From Haplomitrium mnioides (Eukaryota; Marchantiophyta; Haplomitriopsida; Calobryales), in assembly GCA_049999725.1 (NCBI GenBank), contig JBNGIS010008530.1:1-21846 (forward strand): a DNA stretch of 21,846 nucleotides, in the 5' to 3' direction. The notes under the pieces were generated by a model. It saw nothing but the letters and a program-made list of their open reading frames with translations. It was not told where the DNA came from and did not search any database. The position numbers were made by a program, and so were the translations under genes. Shown here piece after piece: positions 1-8,435 of the stretch. Positions within the stretch are counted from its first letter, which is position 1. Every line of letters starts with the position of its first letter.

Positions 1-1
1 T

Positions 2-688
2 GGAAACAAGTATTACGTCAGTTTCATTGATGACTGTACCAGAAAAGTTTGGGTTTATTTCATGAAAAGCAAAAGTGAAGTTTTTCATCATTTTTGCAAT
101 TTCAAAGCTATGGTGGAGAAAGAGAAGGGAAGCTATATCAAGTACCTCAGATCAGATGGAGGGGGAGAATATTTCTCAAAGCAGTTCTCACAGTTTCTAC
201 AACACCATGGAATTCAGCGTCGCTACACTTGTCAGCACATGCCTCAACAAAATGGAGTAGCCGAAAGAAAAAATCGCCATATTGCTGAAATGGCAAGAGC
301 TCTCTTGAATGAGAAGTATGTACCAAACCAGTATTGGGCAGAGGCTGTTTCAACAGCAGTTTATGTTATAAACAGATGTCCCACTTCTGGAGTTCATAAC
401 AAGACACCCGAAGAGGCATATTATGGGCGAAAACCCGATTTGCATCATCTTAAGGTATTTGGATGCATTGCATATGTGCATATTCCTGGAGAGTTAAGAC
501 AAAAGCTTGATCGAAAGGCTGAGAAGTGCATTTTTATTGGTTACTCAGTGGACCAGAAAGGCTATAAGTGTTATAATCCAAACACAAGGGAAGTAAGAGT
601 TAGTCGTGATGTTGTTTTTGACGAGCTAAGTAGTTGGTATCAACCAGTAAGTTCTGGAGAGAGTTCTGTGGATTCAAGAAGCTTATAG
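2..688 (+). pseudogene. copia integrase core (pol fragment 1)
   Basis: The reading frame is open from base 2 through the edge, so the methionine at 62 is internal and not a start. The DDE triad can be followed: first Asp in FIDDCTR just before base 62, second Asp in LRSDGGGEY, and Glu in QNGVAERKNR. The downstream segments PEEAYYGRKPDLHHLKVFGC and KCIFIGYS are the usual plant copia sequence after the core. The enzyme would join element cDNA to host DNA. A TAG at 686-688 ends the frame, but the same frame continues as linker sequence at 767-1132 (acidic, then RRSERVKNP), so this is a nonsense mutation and not the true end. Confidence 0.92.
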
Positions 689-1883
689 AGACACATACAA
701 AACCCTGAACAGATTCCCAGAGTTTCATCTCAAACCAACAACTCTATTTCAAGTTCTAGTGGAAATTTGACAAATACGTCATTTTCGAAATTTTCAAAGG
801 AAGTAAGATCTTCACCCAATGATAAGGGAAAGCAGGAAGAAGTACCTGAAATTGAAAATCAGGCTCAGAATATATCTGACACAGATGACAGTGATCAAAG
901 TATTGAAGATGATCAACTCAATATTCCACAAATGATTACAAAAGGAGTAAAGCGCTTACATCAACCGAACGAAGCTATTCCACGGAGATCAGAGAGGGTA
1001 AAGAATCCAGTTAAGTATCCAGTGGATAGATTGAAGTATGATGGCTATACAGCATTTCATTATGCATATTCATATGACAGAAGTTATAAAAGAGAAAGAA
1101 CCAATTTCTTTCAAAGAAGCGGTAAAAGCTGAAAAACGGCAAATTGCCATGGATGAGGAGATGGAGGCACTTGTTCAGAATCAGACATGGGATCTAGTTG
1201 AATTACCAGATGGGATGAAGCCTATTAACTGTAAATGGATTTACAAAATCAAGCACAATGCAGATGGTAGTGTGAGTCGCTACAAAGCACGCCTAGTTGC
1301 AAAAGGTTGTGCCCAAGAGTATGGCATTAACTATGAGGAGACTTTCAGTTCAGTGGCCAAGATGACAACTATTAGAACTGTATTGGCCATAGCAGCAAGC
1401 AAAAGGTGGAGTCTACATCAGATGGATGTCAAGAATGCCTTTCTACATGGAGATTTACAAGAAACGGTATATTTGACTCAACCGAAAGGATATGTGAATG
1501 AAAGTTGTTCTAAGCATGTGTGCAGACTTAAGAAGGCTTTATATGGTCTGAAACAGGCCCCTAGAGCCTGGAATGATAAACTTTCTGAAGTTTTAGTGAT
1601 GATTGGTTTTCAAGTATCTAATGCCGATTCTTCTCTATATGTTCTACAAACCGAAAAAGGTCTTGTTCTTTTAGCCATATATGTGGATGATTTACTAATC
1701 ACAGGAGACTGTGATGATGACATCAAAAATTTCAAGAAGCTGCTACAATCTAAGTTCCAAATGAAAGATTTGGGAACTTTACGGTTTTTCTTGGGAATTG
1801 AAGTTATTACAACTTCAAGTGGAATTTGGATAGGGCAAAGGCAGTACAGTTTGGACCTGTTATCTAAATTTGGTCTGACATGA
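689..1883 (+). pseudogene. copia linker and reverse transcriptase (pol fragment 2)
   Basis: The linker is in frame 2 until about 1085-1100. Coding then moves to frame 3, where EPISFKEAVKAEK and EEMEALVQNQTWDLVELP open the reverse transcriptase, so a one-base frameshift lies near 1090. RT landmarks follow: KARLVAKGCAQEYGINYEET, QMDVKNAFLHGDL with a catalytic Asp, LYGLKQAPRAW, the YVDDLLITG active site at about 1680-1706, and the DLGTLRFFLGIEV thumb. RT copies element RNA into DNA. A TGA at 1881-1883 interrupts the frame immediately before SKPISVPM, where intact relatives have a sense codon. Confidence 0.92.
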
Positions 1884-2645
1884 TCCAAGCCCATTTCAGT
1901 ACCTATGCAGCCCAATCTGAAGGTGAGTATTGATGAAGGTGAATTAATTGAAAATGCCACATTCTATCGACAAATAGTTGGGTCCTTGATATATCTTACT
2001 ATCACCAGACCTGACATTAGTTATGCAGTTGGTATGGTGGCACAGTTTATGCAAAAGCCCAGGAAACCACACCTTGATGCAACGAGAGTAATCTTACGGT
2101 ATATTAAATCTACTCTCAATTACGGTCTTTTTTATCGTGCATCGTCTTCACTTGAGTTGAGTGGATTTACAGATGCAGATTATGCTGGAAGTATTTCAGA
2201 TAGGAGGAGCACCAGTGGGTTCTCATTTTGTCTTGGAAGTGTTGCTATCTCATGGAGTAGTAAGAAATAACCAATTGTTGCACTTTCGAGCATCGAATCT
2301 AAATATCAAGGAGTTGCTATCGCTACATGTGAACTGATATGGCTGTTACAATTGATGACAGATCTGTGTTTACAGGTTCAGCAACCTCCCATTCTTTATT
2401 GTGACAATATAAGTAGTATCATGCTTGCGAAGAACCCGGTTTTTCATGCACGTACGAAGCATATTGAGGTTCACTATCACTTTCTTCGAGAGAAGGTATT
2501 AGCAGGAGTTATGGAGCTCAAGTACATCTGTACTACAGACCAGCAAGCTGATATATTTACCAAAGCATTGAGTCCAGCTTTTTTTTTCAAATTTAGAGCC
2601 TTTTTAGGCATCCTACCTCTTCATGAGCTTGAGGGGGAGTGTTAA
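1884..2645 (+). pseudogene. copia RNase H and polyprotein C-terminus (pol fragment 3)
   Basis: Frame 3 resumes after the stop at 1881. YRQIVGSLIYLTITRPDISY is the RT-RNase H connection, and FTDADYAGSISDRRSTSGF carries the first RNase H Asp. TAA at 2268-2270 follows SWSSKK where relatives have Gln, a simple CAA-to-TAA change. The frame then continues with VALSSIESKY, ILYCDNISSIMLAKNPVFHA and HARTKHIEVHYHFLREKV to the end of the polyprotein. The natural stop at 2643-2645 lies a few bases inside the LTR. RNase H removes RNA from the RNA-DNA hybrid during reverse transcription. Confidence 0.92.
2631..2639 (+). other. Polypurine tract of the copia element
   Basis: The purine run GAGGGGGAG sits directly before the TG that opens the 3' LTR at 2640. 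This is the usual place of the plus-strand priming site in Ty1/copia elements and fixes the internal/LTR boundary. Confidence 0.85.
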
Positions 2646-2945
2646 AGTTACAAGCTATCATGGGTTAGGTAGCTTATTATCCTAAGGTTAGTTAACTTTA
2701 ACTAATCGTTAACTAAGTTAGTTTTACTATACTAAGTATATTTACTTAAGTTAGTGAGACTAGTAGATGAGTATATACATACATTTAGTTGATACGCTCA
2801 TCAATCACTTTTCATATTGGTGCAATACTTTGCACATGCATATTTTCACATTTTGAATTCCTTTCTAATTTCTAGATTCTAAATTCATTTTTATAAAGAT
2901 TGGACATTGATCCAATATTGTATGATGCTATCACACATTCCAACA
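2640..2945 (+). repeat. 3' LTR of the copia element
   Basis: The LTR starts TGTTAAAG after the polypurine tract. The preferred end is ...TTCCAACA at 2945, giving TGTT/AACA termini and about 306 bp. Ends at CA 2935 or 2937 are possible because the right inverted-repeat arm also has CCAACAAA at the matching place. A TATA-like GTATATACAT lies at 2771-2780. The first 120 bases contain several AGTTAAC/GTTAACT copies in both orientations. The 5' LTR is outside the window, so neither LTR identity nor target-site duplication can be read. Confidence 0.75.
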
Positions 2946-4771
2946 AAAATTTCAGTTTTGAAACGCATGGAGGCTAGAGAGCTTTCAATAGATGAGATGT
3001 CTCAAGAAGCAGAGAGACATAAAGGTTTGGCAATGATGGTGAAAAGCTTTTATTCTGAAGTTTACTACAGCAGCTAGGAGGAAGCAAGAGAGGAGTACCC
3101 TCTCTACACACAGGAGTCAAAGATGGCTGCATTCTATTCTAGTTTCGAGAAGCTTTTGGTAAGTTTGTTTTTTTAATTGTACATTCATTTCTTTGGAGTT
3201 GCTATGAATTTAGGGTAAATTGTCTTTAGTTATAATAAAATAGGTTTTAAATCCCTTCGCGCAAGGACTTCATAGTCCTAGTGAGCCTGGACTTCACAGT
3301 CCTAGCGAGCATGGACTATAAATTTCTTGTGCACAAAGATTGTGAAGCCCATGCGCGCATGGACTTCATAGTCCATGTGCTTAGAGAATTCAATGTCCTT
3401 GGTAGTTGTGAGTCCAAGGTCTTTGCTCAAATTGTCTTTCTCTCTAAAGTCTTTAATTTCTTTTTTGTCTTGTCTTTTTGTTCCATTTTTGCTTTGTACA
3501 GAGGGACAAAACGTTCAAACGTCAACTTGCCAAAAAATTGACGGCAACTATCAAAAGGCAAAAAAGATCAAAGGTCAAAGAAGCCCTTTAAGATCAAAAC
3601 TAGGCACCAACACTTGTTTCCTACCCTTCTTCTTTTCTGCTTCATTGTCAAAAAGCTAGAGAGTCTAAATCAAGGCAGCAAAATAATGTTGCATCCCTTC
3701 CAACTAATGGAGTTGTGAGAGACGATGACGAAGACTTACTGTCCTGTGTTGATGGTCTCAACATGGCATACTATCAAGTCCATGAAGAGGCTAGCGCTCG
3801 TCAATTGAAGGGATTTATGAAACCTAGGTGTTTCACTTTGCCAATTGCGGATATTCTTTACGGTTACAACCTTAAAGAATGCAAGCATAACGACTCAGAA
3901 CCTTTTTCCAAAGATGACATTTTTATATGGTTTCATCTTTTGCAGCAATCAGCACCTCAGATTTTTGGTCTTTTGTGATTATACATTCATTGCAGTAGTT
4001 TAACATTGTCGATGATGTTTTTTTGGAGGTTTGCTGTACCATTGACCACGACATCTAGTAAGATTTTTTTTGGATTTTTTGGTTTTTTAGTTTACAATCT
4101 TTAGTCTTCCTACACATTGTTTTCAATGTTTGATTTGTTTTTTTTTCTTAATAAAAGGACAAAAGCAACATTCATCATTCCGGTGGTCTACGAATTGCAT
4201 ATGCCCACGAATATTGGGCAATGGGCTACTAGAAAAATGAAGAAAAGAAGAGCATAATTCTCTTCAATTTGCAACCCATTCAAGCAAGTGGCCTCCCTTG
4301 ACAAATAATGCGTAGTGTGTTTAGTTGTCCTACGGTTTTGGACAAACTTAAACATCCAAGAGATGATGCACATGTGAATGTATATCAAAAGCTGTAGGCT
4401 CTTTACAAATTTTTTATTGACCATTTATCAATAGAGCAAGATTGGATCTTAGATCTTTGCTTTGGGTCCGAAACAAGCCTTGTCTGTGCTTTAAAGGTGA
4501 TATAGAATATGATAGACGTCAGTCTATCTATATTCCTTAAAGAGTTTTGACAATGGCTTCCTTGTCATTCGACGAGACAGAATCACAGATTGTGTATTTC
4601 CATCATAAGGAACATGTTCCTCTTGGTGTTGCAGATGCTATTGGTGATTATATTGCCATCTTTGGGACGGGAAAGTCTCGGCATAACTCTCTAGCGAATC
4701 TAGATGCTCAACCAATGGGTTTAGATGATACAATTTCTTTTGAAGAGGATAGAGCTGTAGCATCTAGTTGA
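2946..4771 (+). pseudogene. Gene A, left copy: 5'-truncated methyltransferase-like transposon gene
   Basis: Three exons can be read by comparison with the right copy: 2946-3158 (ending SSFEKLL at donor GTAAGT), 3502-4057 (after acceptor TTGTACAG) and 4158-4771. Introns are 3159-3501 and 4058-4157. Exon 2 carries DGLNMAYYQVHEEASARQ and LKGFMKPRCFTLPIADILYG. Exon 3 carries HPRDDAHVNVYQK and then QDWILDLCFGSETSLVCAL, which resembles the S-adenosylmethionine-binding motif I (D..CxGSGT) of N4/N6 DNA methyltransferases. The C-terminus is acidic and ends in a TGA shared in position with the right copy. Stops occur in every exon, so no protein is made. The product class is inferred from one motif. 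Confidence 0.6.
3255..3415 (+). repeat. Short array of ATGCGCGCAT / GGACT..AGTCC repeats in a gene A intron
   Basis: About five degenerate 30-bp units lie inside the first visible intron of the left gene A copy. Examples are GGACTTCATAGTCC, GGACTTCACAGTCC and CATGCGCGCATGGACTTCAT. The matching intron in the right arm has about three times as many units. Confidence 0.8.
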
Positions 4772-4787
4772 TGAAATTGTTTTACAT

Positions 4788-4793
4788 AATAAA
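4788..4793 (+). terminator. Poly(A) signal of gene A, left copy
   Basis: AATAAA lies 17 bases after the gene A stop codon. The right copy has the same hexamer at 5965-5970 on the minus strand, so it is conserved between the arms. Confidence 0.6.
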
Positions 4794-5964
4794 GTATTTT
4801 TCTTACAAAGTTTTATTTGCTAAAGTTTCAATTTTGTTGCACTCTCAATCCATTTTAAATTTGTTCATCACGACTCAATTTGGTGCGCAAAATGGTTTTT
4901 GAACAAAATGATTTGGTTTTTATGAAAATTAGCGAAGAAGTCTATGTTGGCATGGACATTCACTTTCTTTTTTCATTTTCTGGTCCTTCTTAGACGACTG
5001 CATTCTCTACTTCCAATTACTCATCAGTCTTGGATTGCTCTAGTTGTCCATGTGGGCATGGGCTTCAGTTATTCAAGCTCGAGTTAGTTGTAGTTGTCAC
5101 TACGTGAAAGTATCTTTCAAACAAAGCGTGTCTACACTTGGGCCTCAAATGTCCATCCGCGCATAGGGTTCAACAACCTTTTTACAATTTTGCTTCAACA
5201 ATCGTCTTACACCAACACTTTAGGGTTTAAAAAAAAAAAAAAATTGTATAAAATTTGAATGTTTTTATCAAATTTCTAAATTATTGATATCATTATTAGT
5301 TTTGAAAATATTTAACAACAAATGTCGTATAAAATTTTCTATATATTTTGTTTATTGATGCTTTCATAATTTCATCTTTCAAAAGCATGAGCATCACCAA
5401 AACAAATATATAAAAAAAAAACACGACAACTGTTGTTAAATATTTTCAAAACTAATAATAATAGCAATAATTTGTAAAATTGATAAAAACATTCAAATTT
5501 TATCAAAAAAAAAATTTGAACTAGAACCCTAAAGTGTTGGCGCAAGAGGATTGTTAAAGCAAAATTCTGAAAAGACTGCTAAAGTCTATGCGCGTATGGA
5601 CAACTGAAGCCCAAATACAAGCACGTATTGTTTGAAAGATCCATGTGCGTAAGGAGAACTACAGCTAGCTCGAGCTTGAGCAATTGAAGCCCATTTGCAC
5701 ATGAAGGACTGAAGCGAGCACGGACTACTAAGTAATTGGAAGCAAGGAATGCAAAAGCTCATCTAAGAATGAATAGAAAATGAAAAAAAAGAAAGGGAAC
5801 TTCCATGTCAGCATAGACTTCATTGCTAATTTTTATAAAAACCAATATGTTTTGTTCAAGAACCATTTTGAGCAGCAAATTAAATCATAATGAATAGACT
5901 TAAATTGGATTGGGAGTGCAACAAGATTGAAACTTCAGCAATTAAAATTTTGTGAAGAAAATAC
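4794..5964. other. Gene-free palindrome centre: 3' flanks of both gene A copies
   Basis: No coding frame is supported. The flanks mirror each other: TTTAGGGTTT near 5220 against AACCCTAAAG near 5525, and a TTTTGAAAATATTTAACAACA element near 5308 against its complement near 5430. The turning point is about 5374, with a spacer of only about 10-13 bases. Isolated CGCGCAT-type motifs occur near 5045-5165 and 5590-5705. The inner 300 bases are very AT-rich and include a poly-A run at about 5229-5243. Confidence 0.75.
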
Positions 5965-6893
5965 TTTATTTTGTACAAACATTACATCACTCTCATGCTA
6001 CACCTCTATCCTCTTCAGGAGGAATTGTCTCATCTAAATCAATTGACTAAGAAGCTTTAGCATCTGCATGTGCTAGAAAGTCCTACCGAGACTTTCCAGC
6101 CCTAATGAGAGTTACAAAATCACCAATAGCACCTGCAGTATTAGGAGGAATAGGTTCCTTATGATACGCATACACTATCTGCGATTCAGTCACATCATAT
6201 GGCAAAGAAGCCATCGTCAAAACTGTATGAGGAACGTAGATAGAGTGACGTCTATCATATTCCATAACGTGCAATTTTGCATCAGCTTCAAAGCACAGAC
6301 AATACTTGTGTCGGACCTAGAGCAAAGATCTAAGATCCAATCTTGCTTTGTTAATAAATGGTTAATACAAAATTTATAGAGAGCTTGGGGCTTTTGATAA
6401 ACATTCACAGAAGCATCATCTCCTGGATGTTTTAGTTTAGCTAACACAACATGGCAACTCAACACACTCCGCATAAATTGTCAAAGATGACCAGTGGCAT
6501 CAGCAAGTTGCAAGTTGAAGAGCCTCATGCTCCTCTTTCCCTCCTTTGTCTAGTAGCCCACAATCTAATACTCATAGACATGAGCAATTCTAGAACCACT
6601 GAAATGATGAATACTTCTTTTGTCTCTATAGTAAGAAAAACAAACAAGTCAGACACTTGAAACATAATGTAGGAAAACTAAACAAGGTCAACTAAAAAAT
6701 CAAAAAAGAACTTACCAGATATCGTGGTCGATGGCACAACAAACCTCCAGAAGAGCATCCTCGACAATGCCAAATTGTTGCGAAGAATGTATTATTACAA
6801 AAGACCAAAAATTAGAAGTCATGATTGCCGCAAAAAAGGAAACCATATCCAAAATGTTATCTTTAGAAAAGAGTTCAGAATTGTCATGCTTGC

Positions 6894-6898
6894 ATTCT
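6894..6898. repeat. Target-site duplication ATTCT, left copy
   Basis: ATTCT directly precedes the TG of the solo LTR and recurs at 7477-7481 directly after its CA. The undisturbed site CTTGC-ATTCT-TTAAG is present once, as its complement, around 3871-3885 in the left arm. Confidence 0.93.
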
Positions 6899-7476
6899 TG
6901 TAGCACTACACACCCACATCATACACACAAGTTAGCACAAGTACAACACATACAAGTTAGCATAAGAGAAGCGCACAAGAACTTCAAGAACCCACAAGGT
7001 AAGAGATGCCAAACAAAGCACTCTCCCTTCTTTATATACTTGATAGAAAACACTTTGCTTACATAGGTGAAGGAACCCCATTGGTTCATTTTCTATCCTC
7101 TTCTGATTGGACTTTTTTTCTCTTTCACTTTGATTGGACCACCATTTACTTTTATTCTCTTTTTGCCATGTGTCTTTATCTTTAAAGCTTTCCATCTCTC
7201 TTTAGTTCTCCTTCTACCACGTGTCTTTATCTTTAGAGCCTTCTCTTTGCTTTAATTCTCTGATTGCCATGTGTCCTTATCCTCTTCTAAAGTAGTCTAT
7301 CTAGACTCCCTCTTTCACTTTAATTTGTTGACTTTCTCTCCTCTCATACGTGTCCAACTCTCTATAATAGCAATTGCTTTTTGCTACTCTAGCTTAGTAA
7401 TAGCTTTCTAGATATAATTGACACTATATCTTACTTCATTTTTAGCCATGACTTACTAAATTTAACGACCATTACA
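6899..7476 (-). mobile_element. Solo LTR (578 bp) inserted in gene A exon 3
   Basis: The plus-strand ends are TGTAGCAC...CATTACA, i.e. TGTA/TACA termini, flanked by 5-bp duplications ATTCT (6894-6898 and 7477-7481). No internal retroelement sequence is present, so this is a solo LTR left by LTR-LTR recombination. Orientation is probably minus: on that strand it begins TGTAATGGTCGTTAAA and has a TATATAAAG box near 7030-7040, about 130 bases before the end, as expected for U3-R-U5. The left arm lacks it exactly, which proves it inserted after the two arms separated. Its family was not recognised. Confidence 0.92.
7165..7281. repeat. Three tandem repeats in the U3 of the solo LTR
   Basis: GCCATGTGTCTTTATCTTTA (7165), ACCACGTGTCTTTATCTTTA (7216) and GCCATGTGTCCTTATCC (7265) recur at about 50-bp spacing. 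The middle one contains a CACGTG G-box. Their place upstream of the minus-strand TATA box suggests enhancer repeats. Confidence 0.75.
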
Positions 7477-7481
7477 ATTCT
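7477..7481. repeat. Target-site duplication ATTCT, right copy
   Basis: Second copy of the 5-bp duplication, directly after the terminal CA of the solo LTR and followed by TTAAGG, which continues gene A. Confidence 0.93.
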
Positions 7482-7969
7482 TTAAGGTTGTAACTGTAAG
7501 GAATATCTGCAATTGCCAAAGTGAAACATCTAGGTTTCATAAATCCCTTGAGATGACGAGCATTTGCCTCCTTGTGGACTTGGTAATATGCTACGTTGAG
7601 TCTATCAATGAAGGACAGTAAGTTCTCATCTTTGTCTCTTAGAACTCCATTAGTGAGAAGGGCAGCAACATCATTTTGCTGCCTTGATTTCCACACTCTA
7701 GCTTTCTTGCAATGAAGCAGAAAAGCACAATGGTAGGAAAAAAGTGTTGGAGTCTGGTCTTGATCTTATGGGCTTTCTTCAACCCCAGTTCGAGCAGCTA
7801 CCGTCAATATTTTGGCAAGCTTTCATTTAGAAGTTTTGTCCCCCTCCACACATCGAAAATGGAAAAAAAATAAGAGGAGAAAACAAACAAAAACATTGAC
7901 TTTAAAGAGGAAGACATTGCGAACAAAGACCATTAGGTCAACTTAATCAATAACTTGAGAGTCCAAAAT

Positions 7970-8435
7970 AGCATGGACATTGGAGTCCAAACTAAGATGG
8001 ATATTGAAGTCCATGCGTATGGACATTGAAGTCGAGAAGCTCTTGGACTTCAATGTTCATGCGCGCATGGACTTTAATGTCCAAATGCAGAGGAACTTCA
8101 ATGTTCTTGAACGTTTGAACTTTAATATCCATGCCCGCATGCATTTGAGCGTCTAAGAGCGCAGAGACTTCAATGTCTATGTACGCATGGACTTCAATGT
8201 CTAAGCATGCAAGGGCTTTAATGTCTAGATGCACATGGACTTCAAAGTCCAAGCGCGTCTGGACTTCAATATCTATGCGCGCATAGACTTGCTAGTCCAA
8301 GAGCGCAAAGACTAGAGAGTCCCTTGCGAGCCTAGACTAGAGAGTCCATGCGCGTATGGACTTGATAGTCTAAGCACGGCAAACTAGAAAGTCATTGCAA
8401 GCACAGACTTGATAATCCATGCGCGCATGGACTCA
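7970..8435 (-). repeat. Long intronic array of about 15 double-palindrome 30-bp repeats
   Basis: The array lies inside the 681-bp intron (8524-7844) of the long gene A copy. Each unit pairs a CATGCGCGCATG-type palindrome with a GGACTNNNNAGTCC or GGACTTCAATGTCC inverted repeat. Units are degenerate, with best matches near 8058-8070, 8274-8290, 8348-8360 and 8418-8432. A minus-strand reading of part of it gives a chain of roughly ten-residue repeats (DIEVHA-type). This is a by-product of the 30-bp period and not a protein, since splice sites bracket it and the left copy is shorter. Confidence 0.88.

Larger units (their letters stand above)
1..2945 (+). mobile_element. Ty1/copia LTR retrotransposon, 5'-truncated by the window edge
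   Basis: The window opens inside the integrase domain of a copia-type polyprotein. Domain order is integrase, reverse transcriptase, RNase H, polypurine tract, 3' LTR, which is diagnostic of Ty1/copia because integrase precedes reverse transcriptase. The 5' LTR, gag, protease and the integrase zinc-binding part lie outside the window. At least three in-frame stops and one frameshift show the copy is dead. Just beyond its 3' LTR the sequence becomes the left arm of the large inverted repeat, so the element most likely inserted into that arm. The missing part of the arm may then resume on the far side of the unseen 5' LTR. Confidence 0.93.
2946..5370. repeat. Left arm of a giant inverted repeat
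   Basis: This stretch matches the reverse complement of 5381-8738 nearly throughout: exons, splice sites, 3' flank and AT-rich centre. By eye the arms are roughly 80% identical in the parts compared. Corresponding exons have similar lengths (556 vs about 545 bases without the solo LTR; 614 vs 633), and so do the 3' flanks (599 vs 612). The arm ends at the centre in GATGCTTTCAT, facing ATGAGCATC on the right. It is cut at its outer end by the copia LTR. Confidence 0.9.

Noticed and set aside
4188-4424. Minus-strand frame of 78 codons, with a mirrored plus-strand frame at 6451-6660
   Set aside because: Both are antisense shadows of gene A exon sequence. The splice sites, stop position and methyltransferase-like motif support the opposite strand.
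7992-8252. Minus-strand open frame of 86 codons with ten-residue repeats
   Set aside because: It is the 30-bp minisatellite read as protein. It lies inside an intron bounded by GTAAGT and AG, and the left copy of the intron lacks most of it.
7970-8435. CRISPR-like appearance of palindromes at regular spacing
   Set aside because: Units are contiguous and degenerate with no unique spacers of constant length, and the setting is a plant transposon intron.
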